NCBI GenBank assembly: GCA_900316955.1
Contig: ONEX01000016.1
Location: 1-64,000 of the forward strand
Source of the DNA: an uncultured Bacteroidales bacterium
GTDB taxonomy: Bacteria; Bacteroidota; Bacteroidia; Bacteroidales; UBA932
Length of the DNA: 64,000 nt
Direction: 5' to 3'
Shown here: in pieces, positions 1 to 6,836 of the stretch
How positions within the stretch are numbered: the first letter of the stretch is position 1
Layout: each line of letters opens with the position of its first letter
The notes under the pieces: model-generated
What the model was told of the DNA's origin: nothing
The model's input: only the letters and a program-made list of their open reading frames with translations
The model's database searches: none
Made by a program: the position numbers and the translations under genes

Positions 1-243
1 GGTGGCCCACGTGAGAGGAGCACTCTTGTTGGCGCCCTGGACACCCACAAGCATAAGAAAGATGTTTGCGAACGTCTTGCCGAGAGAGGTGATGAGGAAA
101 GATCCCGCTCCGACGAGGACGGATACGACCCAAAGGACCGCTCCGCACAGGTAGTCGAGAGGGAATTTGCGATCGTGACTGGTCTGCTCGAGAGTCTTCC
201 GCAGGCCGCCGGGGAAGATACCGATAGGAAAACTGTGTTCCAT
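1..243 (-). CDS. DUF3987-type protein, N-terminal fragment (cut by window edge)
   Basis: The first 81 codons of a gene starting at the ATG at 241-243 and running off the left edge. The translation contains the block FPLDYLCGAVLWVVSVLVG (about residues 27-45) and a P-loop-like GVQGANKS (67-74). This layout, a hydrophobic FPLDYL segment followed by GxxGxNKS, is what I know from DUF3987 proteins of Bacteroides mobile elements, which are helicase or primase-like and accompany an integrase. The gene lies on the same strand as DUF3853 and the integrase, as in such elements. Everything after the P-loop is outside the window, so the helicase core cannot be checked. Confidence 0.72.
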   Translation of the reverse strand, partial: MEHSFPIGIFPGGLRKTLEQTSHDRKFPLDYLCGAVLWVVSVLVGAGSFLITSLGKTFANIFLMLVGVQGANKSAPLTWAT

Positions 244-335
244 GGCTATAAATGATTTTTTGATACTTTTTGTCATCAGCCAGGGATTCGGTATCTTTGC
301 GTGCACCATCAAAACTACGTGAGCCCCGGCTCAAT

Positions 336-366
336 GCTAAATCCCGCCCCCGTGGCGGGGTTTAGC
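336..366. terminator. Hairpin between DUF3853 and DUF3987 genes
   Basis: A 13-bp stem (336-348 with 354-366, one G-T type mismatch) around a 5-nt loop, immediately after the DUF3853 stop on the minus strand. It lacks a clear U-tract, so it is terminator-like rather than a textbook intrinsic terminator; it could also cap the transcript or act in both directions. Confidence 0.5.
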
Positions 367-368
367 GT

Positions 369-734
369 CTATGCGCCTGTTCCATAAGCTCCGCGCAGGC
401 GCTCCTCACGCGCGCGTTTCATATATTCGTTTGCTATGGTCCTCACGGCCTCGATGTCGTACACTTCCTTGCGACCGATCCTGCTTATCACAGCATCGCT
501 AAAGTCGACATTATGACGAATTCCATAGAGGAGAGATGTGGAGCAGCCGAGCGCCTTGGCGAGGGCCGACATCCCGATTGCCTGTCGAGGAGGCGCTGAT
601 TCTGTGTTCGCGTTTCCGAATTCGGTGAGGACATATCGCATAAGAGCGACGTACTCTGCTCCGGACAACTGCCAGATCGGACGTATCAGCAGATCGTTGA
701 TGTTGATGTTGCTTTCGATTTCATTTGCGTTCAT
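369..734 (-). CDS. DUF3853 family DNA-binding-like protein
   Basis: A 121-residue protein starting at the ATG at 732-734. The N-terminal half has NINDLLIRPIWQLSGAEYVAL, matching the DUF3853 opening (short NxxxLLxxPIWQMTG-like segment). The middle has IGMSALAKALGCSTSLLYGIR (about 53-73), a helix-turn-helix-like segment, followed by IGRKEVYDIEAV (86-97), as in excisionase or MerR-like helices that read DNA. In Bacteroides mobile elements this family sits between the integrase and the DUF3987 gene, as here, and probably has an excision or regulatory role. That role is inference. A terminator-like hairpin follows the stop. Confidence 0.75.
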   Translation of the reverse strand: MNANEIESNININDLLIRPIWQLSGAEYVALMRYVLTEFGNANTESAPPRQAIGMSALAKALGCSTSLLYGIRHNVDFSDAVISRIGRKEVYDIEAVRTIANEYMKRAREERLRGAYGTGA

Positions 735-764
735 ATGAGTTTTGTGTTTAAAAGGTTTATAAAC

Positions 765-794
765 AAAAATGCAGGTCGCTCCTATAGCGCCTGC
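765..794 (-). terminator. Intrinsic terminator after the 863-1603 gene
   Basis: On the minus strand a hairpin (771-779 with 786-794, one bulge) is followed by ATTTTTGTTT. It lies about 70 bases past the stop of the membrane-anchored hypothetical gene and before DUF3853. Confidence 0.55.
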
Positions 795-825
795 ACGAAA
801 TTAGTATATGCAATGTTGTTTTCTG

Positions 826-842
826 GTTGTCAAGTTGACAAC
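826..842. promoter_or_regulatory. Perfect 17-bp palindrome upstream of DUF3853
   Basis: The sequence GTTGTCAA-G-TTGACAAC is a perfect inverted repeat about 90 bases upstream of the DUF3853 start and 20 bases past the stop of the previous gene. Its short half-sites and lack of a U-tract suggest a dimeric repressor or excision-factor site rather than a terminator. The binding protein is unknown; DUF3853 itself is a candidate. Confidence 0.45.
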
Positions 843-862
843 TCGGTTGCAGCCTTTGATCC

Positions 863-1603
863 TTACACAATTGTTTCCTTGAACCTCTTTTCAAGCCCCT
901 CGATAAGGGATCTGTTTATGTCTTTGTCGCTGTGTTTCTGAAGGCCCTGCCTACTCTTCACGACCTGCATCTCGCTATGGGCTAACTTGAGCTGCTGCAT
1001 GCAGCTCACGAATGCGCCAGGCGAGCAATCCTTTTTGATCACGCCTGCAGCCTTGGCCGCGGAAAACACATTGAGTTCGTTCTCTCCTGGAGAGAGTCTG
1101 GGATTGTCTTCTGAGCCGAAAAAGGCGGGGGTCAATAACGAGACAAATAGCGTCATCAGTTTCTCGACTTGCTCGTCGCTGGGATTCGGTAGAAGATCCC
1201 ACAGCGCCATTTGGGCTGCTCTTTCCCTCGAGTTCAAAGGCGTATCGAATTCTTTGACCAGTTCCTTGAAAGAAGAGTATGTGAATTTTTGGTTGAAGAG
1301 GTACCGTTTAACGAGGTCATCTCGCTGAATCAATTCTTTTACATATGACAGATGCTCCAGGCTCTTCTTGCTAGGATAGACGAAAAACGGGAATTTGAGT
1401 TGTTTGATCTCATCGAGAATGGTCTCCTCTTTCTCCCTGTCATATCTCATGGATACGATTTGGGCATGGATACAGGATAGGTAGTAGTACCTCTGGTCAA
1501 CAAATAGGGCGATGACTGGGATTCGCGTCTCTAATTTTAGTACGATAACCCAGAAGAGGATAATGGCGGAAAAACTTGCCGTGAAATAGGTGAAAAAGGA
1601 CAT
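863..1603 (-). CDS. Membrane-anchored hypothetical protein of the mobile element
   Basis: A 246-residue protein I do not recognise. Residues 4-22 form one hydrophobic membrane segment (FFTYFTASFSAIILFWVIV), and the remainder looks cytoplasmic, mixed charged and helical, with no motif that I can name. It starts at the ATG at 1601-1603. It lies between the DUF3853 gene and another membrane protein within the mobile element, each separated by a terminator-like hairpin, which suggests separate transcription. Codon use is more AT-rich than in the chromosomal genes further right. It could be an accessory cargo gene; the sequence gives no sign of its function. Confidence 0.6.
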   Translation of the reverse strand: MSFFTYFTASFSAIILFWVIVLKLETRIPVIALFVDQRYYYLSCIHAQIVSMRYDREKEETILDEIKQLKFPFFVYPSKKSLEHLSYVKELIQRDDLVKRYLFNQKFTYSSFKELVKEFDTPLNSRERAAQMALWDLLPNPSDEQVEKLMTLFVSLLTPAFFGSEDNPRLSPGENELNVFSAAKAAGVIKKDCSPGAFVSCMQQLKLAHSEMQVVKSRQGLQKHSDKDINRSLIEGLEKRFKETIV

Positions 1604-1659
1604 GATGAGTTATTGATGATTAGTGTCAGTTAGTAGTGGCCGATGACTCCAGGTGGAAT

Positions 1660-1692
1660 CAAGAAAAGCCAGTTCGCTTCACGAACTGGCAC
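1660..1692 (-). terminator. Intrinsic terminator after the 1735-2562 gene
   Basis: A perfect 9-bp stem (1668-1676 with 1682-1690) and 5-nt loop, followed on the minus strand by TTTTCTTG. It sits 45 bases past the stop of the upstream gene. Confidence 0.65.
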
Positions 1693-1734
1693 AAAGTAAA
1701 GAATAAAAACTGGTATGGAACGAGAAAAAATTAA

Positions 1735-2562
1735 TTAATGAAATAATTCCGCATACTTCCTGTCGATTAACTCAATGATCGAATCATTACGATCCGTAGT
1801 AATGAAAGAACTGGACATAGATGTATGCTTGATCTCATCGAAATGATCGCGATATGTCTCAAGCAACCATTTCTCCAGACTTTCCATCACGTAGTCATCG
1901 TTTATGAATCGTTTTTTCCCTTCCTTGTAATCTTCCTTAAAGTAATGAGCAATCGCTCCTCCATGTGAAGCCTTAAGGTTGCATCCGAGTTCCTCAAATA
2001 CCCTGTCCAGCATCAACTTGATTCCGGCTTGCAAGTGCTCTTCTCCTTCTCCGACACGTGGCTTCTCTTTGGGCCCCCTCTTCTTTTTTTTCGGAGTCTG
2101 ATTCTGAGAAGAATAACTCTGAACAAAGTGAAGAGTGCTCGAACTTAAATCGACTTGGTCTTGATTGAAAGAACCGGAATTCAGCGAGAATTCAGAGATA
2201 TATCCATTGTCATTGGCGGGTATATGTATCGTCCATTTCCCACTCTCTTCGTGAACCCTCTGTACAGTATCGGGGGACTGTATAGCACCCCGGCACTGGA
2301 AGAATTGAATGACAGAGCCGACACCCCACATCAGGCATAAGGGAGAGAATGCGGACAACTCCAGGTTTGCAATAGCATCCAGGGAGTCAAGCCTTTCCCA
2401 CCTCAGAAATACAACAATGCCCACTAGGATGAACGTAAGTCCCATGAAGGCATAATTCTGGAGACGGTGCGCTTTTCGAGTGACCTCAGAGTTCGTGTTG
2501 AAATCACGAACAGGCTTTAGTCCGATGAGGGTAACAGGATCCAGTGAGAATAGAGTATTCAT
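1735..2562 (-). CDS. Two-helix membrane hypothetical protein downstream of the integrase
   Basis: A 275-residue protein. I chose the ATG at 2560-2562, 10 bases after the integrase stop; the in-frame TTG at 2584-2586 would overlap the integrase. Two hydrophobic helices lie at about residues 40-55 and 68-90, then a basic linker (KKKKRGPKEK, near 160) and a charged C-terminal domain of about 110 residues that contains FINDDYVMESLEKWLLETY. No known family is recognised. The spacing suggests co-transcription with the integrase, and the gene is likely element-specific cargo or an accessory factor. Confidence 0.6.
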   Translation of the reverse strand: MNTLFSLDPVTLIGLKPVRDFNTNSEVTRKAHRLQNYAFMGLTFILVGIVVFLRWERLDSLDAIANLELSAFSPLCLMWGVGSVIQFFQCRGAIQSPDTVQRVHEESGKWTIHIPANDNGYISEFSLNSGSFNQDQVDLSSSTLHFVQSYSSQNQTPKKKKRGPKEKPRVGEGEEHLQAGIKLMLDRVFEELGCNLKASHGGAIAHYFKEDYKEGKKRFINDDYVMESLEKWLLETYRDHFDEIKHTSMSSSFITTDRNDSIIELIDRKYAELFH

Positions 2563-2572
2563 AATCAAGCGA

Positions 2573-3958
2573 CTAGGTTTCGTCAAATTTCTTCATGGCA
2601 TCGGCCTTTGCTGAGTCGATGATGTCAATATAGGGTTTCATGGCATTGTAATCGCTATGTCCCGTCCATTTCATCACGATACTTGGTGCGATTCCTTTCG
2701 AAAGGGCGCTTACGATGAAGGTTCTGCGTCCCGTGTGTGTCCCTACCAGTTCCCATTTGGGATGGACTTCATCGTGTCGTTCGTTGCCCTTGTACGTCGT
2801 GATGCGAATATCCTCGTCAATCCCTGCAAGCTGGCACAACTTCTTGAGATCGCGGTTCATGGGCTGGTTCTGGAGGACGGGCAGGGCCTTGCCGCCAGGG
2901 AACTCGATTTTTTCGTATTTTTTCAGGATCCTTCTCGTTTCGTTGTTCAGCTCTATCTGTATGCTATCACCCGTCTTGACCGTTGTGATTTCTATGTATC
3001 CGTCTTTGATATCGCTGCGACGGAGGTTATACAAGTCCGAATGACGCAAACCAGAGTAGCAGCAGAATAATAATCCATCCCTCACCGGCTCCAGGAAAAG
3101 CTCTTCTTCTGAGAATTCTAACTGTCTTATGCGGTCGAGCTCTTCCTTGGTCAAGTAGATCACCTTCTTTTGAGTCTTCTTTAATGTAGGCCTGAACGTC
3201 TTATAAGCATTGTTTGTGTTGTAGCCGCGATCGGTCGCCCATTTGAGAAACCATCGCAAATAGCCTAGTTTCTTCTCGATCGTTGTGTTCCTGAGGCCGG
3301 TCAAGTCCTCTTCATCATAATCCTCCCTTTCGCCTTTCTTCTTGCGGGGTTTGTGCAGCTTCTTGCTGTCTCGCAGGTAGGCGACGAACTCCGTCAGCGT
3401 CTTTTCCGTGAGGTCCGAGAAGGAGAGGTCCTTCTTGAATGTTGACAGGTCCGAGCGCATGGTCGCCATCTTCTGGAACGTGGCCTTCGTCCAGGCATTC
3501 TTCTCCCCGCTTTCGGCAACAAACCTGTCGAACATCTCGAATAGGTCGCTGCTTTTTTCCTTCTTCTTCTCCGGGGCTTTCTCCTTTTCGTCCTCCTTCT
3601 TCTCGGGGGTGGGAAGCTTTGGGGTGGTTAGTTTGAGCCGTTCTGTATACTTAGCCGACAGCTCCCATGGCATGGGATTGATGTCATTGATTTCGAAATA
3701 CATGAACGTCCATTCCAGAAGGTCACGACGTTTTCTGATGGTGTCGTTGATGAGCAATGCGGTCTCGCCATTCTGCCCCCGGTATCCGAATTTGACGAAC
3801 TGAGCATCGCCGTCCCATGCGTCCGGGTCGTCGATGTAGCATCCCGTGGCAAAGTCAAGCCTTTGGCTGTTGTAGGATGCTCTCATTTGGATCTGATATT
3901 TATTGCCCTTTTTCCCATAAGGGCGCAGGCGGAATCTTATGCTATGTCGGATTTTCAT
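2573..3958 (-). CDS. Tyrosine recombinase / phage-type integrase
   Basis: A 461-residue site-specific recombinase. I took the ATG at 3956-3958 (MKIRHSIRFRLR), because the sequence upstream of it in the open frame has no integrase character. An Arm-type N-terminal region is followed by a Lys/Glu-rich linker (about 115-136), a SAM-like core-binding domain (about 138-245) and the catalytic domain. The catalytic set is complete: R305 (SGLRHSD), K328 (TVKTG), H408 and R411 (HTGRR), H434 (TGHSD) and nucleophile Y443 (KPYID). These enzymes cut and rejoin att sites through a 3'-phosphotyrosine. With DUF3853 and DUF3987 alongside, it marks the integrase end of a Bacteroidales mobilisable or conjugative element. 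Confidence 0.93.
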   Translation of the reverse strand: MKIRHSIRFRLRPYGKKGNKYQIQMRASYNSQRLDFATGCYIDDPDAWDGDAQFVKFGYRGQNGETALLINDTIRKRRDLLEWTFMYFEINDINPMPWELSAKYTERLKLTTPKLPTPEKKEDEKEKAPEKKKEKSSDLFEMFDRFVAESGEKNAWTKATFQKMATMRSDLSTFKKDLSFSDLTEKTLTEFVAYLRDSKKLHKPRKKKGEREDYDEEDLTGLRNTTIEKKLGYLRWFLKWATDRGYNTNNAYKTFRPTLKKTQKKVIYLTKEELDRIRQLEFSEEELFLEPVRDGLLFCCYSGLRHSDLYNLRRSDIKDGYIEITTVKTGDSIQIELNNETRRILKKYEKIEFPGGKALPVLQNQPMNRDLKKLCQLAGIDEDIRITTYKGNERHDEVHPKWELVGTHTGRRTFIVSALSKGIAPSIVMKWTGHSDYNAMKPYIDIIDSAKADAMKKFDET

Positions 3959-4115
3959 TTCGATTTTTACGTTTTTTTCGGGTCGGGATTCAATTGGTTT
4001 TTGCAAATATGACCCATTAATTTTAATTTTGCAATACCTTTTTGAAGAAAATCGTGACCCAAAAGAAGCCTTCCATGCTGTTAAAAGGCACATCTCCTAG
4101 TATATACGAATCCCC

Positions 4116-4169
4116 TATGCTCCACAGAAAAAGGACAGCCGGCTGGCTGTCCTTTTTCTGTGGGGCATA
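4116..4169. repeat. Near-perfect 25-bp inverted repeat at the element boundary
   Basis: Arms 4116-4140 and 4145-4169 pair over 25 bp with one mismatch around a 4-nt loop (GGCT). The arms carry AAAAAGG/CCTTTTT, so in either direction the stem ends with a U-rich side. It may be a strong bidirectional terminator insulating the integrase from the chromosomal aminotransferase, or part of the element end. Confidence 0.7.
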
Positions 4170-4178
4170 GCCCTTTTC

Positions 4179-4240
4179 ACCCCCGCCGCTACGCGGCTGC
4201 CCCCAGGGGCGACACCCCCTCGGTCCCCCTGGAAGGGGGA
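4179..4240. repeat. GC-rich hairpin repeat
   Basis: Short stems GCCGC-TAC-GCGGC (4185-4197) and TCCCC-N-GGGGA (4224-4240), joined by C-rich runs. The make-up resembles the 109-bp element inserted in the YgiQ gene at 40009-40117 (a small NGCTNCGCN hairpin, then C-runs, then a second hairpin). I read both as members of one family of dispersed intergenic repeats, without having aligned them computationally. Confidence 0.45.
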
Positions 4241-4276
4241 TGAGTCGGCCAAAGGCCTCCGAACCCTCGACGTGTG

Positions 4277-4357
4277 CCCGTAGGTCCATTTGAGGGACCG
4301 ACGGGAAGGTTTGGGTGGGTTTTTCTTGCCCGTAGGTACTGCGAAAGGACCTACGGG
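4277..4357. repeat. Pair of related palindromes upstream of the aminotransferase
   Basis: Two inverted repeats share the half-site CCCGTAGGT: 4277-4287 with 4295-4305, and 4329-4339 with 4347-4357. Each has an 11-bp stem with one mismatch and a 7-nt spacer. They lie 45-120 bases upstream of the promoter box at 4400. They could be regulator sites, transcript hairpins or recombination sites. Confidence 0.5.
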
Positions 4358-4399
4358 ATGGGTTGGGGAAGGAAAGCGAGATATTTCAAAGATTATTCG

Positions 4400-4407
4400 T
4401 AACTTTG
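4400..4407 (+). promoter_or_regulatory. Bacteroidota -7 box for the aminotransferase
   Basis: TAACTTTG fits the Bacteroidota primary-sigma -7 consensus TAnnTTTG and lies 42 bases upstream of the chosen ATG. No good -33 TTG is evident. Confidence 0.6.
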
Positions 4408-4448
4408 TACGTTTTCGCGAAGTTAGTACGAACTTAACAGAAAGAAGG

Positions 4449-5678
4449 ATGTCTGAGAATTTGCAAATTTCGATGCGCGGCGTGGAGATGCCGGAGTCCC
4501 CGATCCGGAAACTGGCCCCTTTGGCGTATGCGGCGCAGGACCGCGGGGTGAAGATTTATCGGCTGAACATCGGCCAGCCGGACCTGCCGACGCCGCAGAA
4601 AGCGTTGGATGTCCTCAAGCACATCGACCGTAAAACCTTGGAATACAGCCCTTCCCAGGGGTATCGTTCCCTGCGGCAGGCGCTGGTGAACTACTACGAC
4701 CGGTACCAGATCAAGCTCCGGGCCGACGAGATCATCATCACCAGCGGCGGCAGTGAAGCCGTGCTGTTCGCGTTCCTGAGCTGCCTGAACCCGGGCGACG
4801 AGATCATCGTCCCTGAACCGGCGTATGCGAACTACATGTCCTTCGCGATCTCGGCCGGCGCCGTGATCCGGACGGTGGCGACGACCATCGAGGAAGGCTT
4901 CTGCCTCCCGAAGGTGGAGAAGTTCGAGGAACTGATCAACGAGCGCACGAAGGCCATCCTCATCTGCAATCCCAACAACCCGACCGGCTATCTCTATACC
5001 CAGAAGGAGATGAACCGGATCCGGGATCTCGTCAAGAAATACAACCTGTACCTCTTCTCCGACGAGGTGTACCGCGAGTTCATCTACACCGGGTCGCCGT
5101 ACATTTCGGCCATGCACCTGGAGGGGATCGAACAGAACGTCGTCCTCATCGACTCCGTGTCCAAGCGCTATTCCGAGTGCGGCATCCGCATCGGCGCGCT
5201 CATCACCAAGAACGCCGAGGTGCGGAAGACCGTGATGAAATTCTGCCAGGCGCGCCTGTCGCCGCCGCTCATCGGCCAGCTCATCGCCGAGGCCTCCATC
5301 GAGGGAACCGAGCAGTATTCCCGCGAGGTGTATGACGAGTACGTGGAGCGCCGTAAGAGCCTGATCGACGGCGTGAACCGCATCACCGGGTGCTACACGC
5401 CCGTGCCGATGGGCGCGTTCTACACCGTGGCACAGCTTCCCGTCGAGGACGCCGAGGACTTCTGCGCCTGGTGCCTCACCGACTTCGCCTGGAAGGACGA
5501 GAAGACCCCGGCCGACTGTGTGGGCGAGACCATCATGATGGCTCCTGCCGCCGGCTTCTATTCCACGCCCGGCATGGGCCGGAACCAGGTCCGCCTGGCC
5601 TACGTCCTGAACAAGCACGATATCCAGCGCTCGCTCTTCATCCTCTCGAAGGCCCTGGAAGCTTACAACGCGAAATAA
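4449..5678 (+). CDS. PLP-dependent aminotransferase, class I/II
   Basis: A 409-residue fold-type I aminotransferase of the aspartate aminotransferase superfamily, cytosolic, transferring amino groups between amino acids and 2-oxoacids with pyridoxal phosphate. The ATG at 4449 (MSENLQISMRG) follows the promoter box at 4400. Family landmarks are LNIGQPDLPTP near residue 40, ITSGGSEA near 97, the NPNNPTG block near 178, SDEVYREF near 205, and the Schiff-base lysine in DSVSKRYSECGIRIG near 238. Near the C-terminus is NQVRLAYV. The exact donor is not readable from sequence; relatives are annotated as aspartate or branched-chain aminotransferases. The gene ends 21 bases before the MBL-fold gene, so the two are probably co-transcribed. 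Confidence 0.9.
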   Translation: MSENLQISMRGVEMPESPIRKLAPLAYAAQDRGVKIYRLNIGQPDLPTPQKALDVLKHIDRKTLEYSPSQGYRSLRQALVNYYDRYQIKLRADEIIITSGGSEAVLFAFLSCLNPGDEIIVPEPAYANYMSFAISAGAVIRTVATTIEEGFCLPKVEKFEELINERTKAILICNPNNPTGYLYTQKEMNRIRDLVKKYNLYLFSDEVYREFIYTGSPYISAMHLEGIEQNVVLIDSVSKRYSECGIRIGALITKNAEVRKTVMKFCQARLSPPLIGQLIAEASIEGTEQYSREVYDEYVERRKSLIDGVNRITGCYTPVPMGAFYTVAQLPVEDAEDFCAWCLTDFAWKDEKTPADCVGETIMMAPAAGFYSTPGMGRNQVRLAYVLNKHDIQRSLFILSKALEAYNAK

Positions 5679-5699
5679 AACCGACAAGCCCCATACCTT

Positions 5700-6833
5700 A
5701 TGAGCAGAATCCATTTCCTGCCGGTGAAATACGGCGATTCCTTTGTCATCGAATGTGACAAGGCGGGCAACCACGGCGTGGTCGTGGTCGACGGAGGCCC
5801 GAACGGATGCGGCAAGATCCTGCAGGCCAAGCTCGACGAACTCGGCCGGACGCCCGACCTGATGGTCCTCACGCACTATGACGACGACCATATCGGCGGC
5901 CTGATCCAGTACATCAAGACTTGCTCCAAGACCTTCAAGCTGCCCGCCCGGGAAATCTGGGCCAACTGCGCCACCTACGTGCAAGCGGCGGAAATGCAGG
6001 TGCCGATGTCGAAGGAAATGGTGGAGGTGGTCGACGAGAATGGCAAGACCACCTATGTCCAGGCGGACCGCAGCGCCGCGCAGGCGGTCAAGCTGGCGCG
6101 GTTCGTGGACTATCTCACCAAGAATACCGAGCTGAGCTGGCGGGATGACCTGGTCGAGGGCATCAGCAAGAAGTATCCTTTCGCCTCCATCGAGGTCGTT
6201 TCCCCCACGGAACACGGGCGCGAGCTGGCCATCGGCAAGCAGGAAATAGCGGCGGCGAAAATGAAGACGAAATCGGTGGGCCTGCTGGGCGACGAGGTCA
6301 AGATGGACGCGCCGGTGGAGGAAGACATCCGTCCCCTGGAAGAACTGGCCCTGGACGTCCCGAAACCGCCGAGCGAGAAGGCCGATGCGCAGGTGGCCAA
6401 TGCGGCCAGCGTCGCTTTCGTCCTGCGCTGCGACGACCTGAGCATCCTGATGCTGGGCGACTGCTATCCGCACAATGTGGTGGACTACTTGCGGAAAAAG
6501 GGCTATACGCCGCTCCATCCGCTTGTGGTAGACTATGTGAAGGTGTCACACCACGGGAGCATGCACAATACGAGCAACGAGCTCCTGGACCTCATCAAGT
6601 GCAACCACTATATCATCTCCACCAACGGGGACAAGTTCGGCCATCCCGACCGGGAGGTGTTCGCGCACATCCTGTGCCATCCCAACCGTAACCGGAAGGA
6701 AAAGGTCCATCTGTATTTCAACTACGAGATTGCGACGCTCCTGAAGAAGAGCGGCCGCTTCCTCCTGGGCGGCGAGATGGCCAAGTACAATTTCGTGGCG
6801 CACCAGAACGTGTCCGTCCTGCCGCTGAAGTAA
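5700..6833 (+). CDS. ComEC/Rec2-like MBL-fold hydrolase
   Basis: A 377-residue protein with no signal peptide. The metal-binding signature is THYDDDHIGG (about residues 58-67), the TH-x-D-x-DH variant found in ComEC/Rec2-type metallo-beta-lactamase folds. Further metal ligands appear in LMLGDC (near 250) and KVSHHGSMHN (near 281), and the C-terminal block ISTNGDKFGHPD (near 305) is also typical. About 90 residues between the N- and C-terminal halves (roughly 145-235) form a charged insertion. Such free-standing MBL domains are predicted phosphodiesterases or nucleases, and some sit in defence islands; no defence partner is visible here. The gene is probably transcribed with the aminotransferase and is convergent with the pectinesterase-like gene. 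Confidence 0.75.
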   Translation: MSRIHFLPVKYGDSFVIECDKAGNHGVVVVDGGPNGCGKILQAKLDELGRTPDLMVLTHYDDDHIGGLIQYIKTCSKTFKLPAREIWANCATYVQAAEMQVPMSKEMVEVVDENGKTTYVQADRSAAQAVKLARFVDYLTKNTELSWRDDLVEGISKKYPFASIEVVSPTEHGRELAIGKQEIAAAKMKTKSVGLLGDEVKMDAPVEEDIRPLEELALDVPKPPSEKADAQVANAASVAFVLRCDDLSILMLGDCYPHNVVDYLRKKGYTPLHPLVVDYVKVSHHGSMHNTSNELLDLIKCNHYIISTNGDKFGHPDREVFAHILCHPNRNRKEKVHLYFNYEIATLLKKSGRFLLGGEMAKYNFVAHQNVSVLPLK

Positions 6834-6836
6834 AGC

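Noticed and set aside
4434-6518. A 694-codon open frame on the minus strand opposite the aminotransferase and MBL genes
   Set aside because: Same reasoning: shadow frame of GC-rich coding DNA, low-complexity Arg/Val/Asp composition, no recognisable domain.
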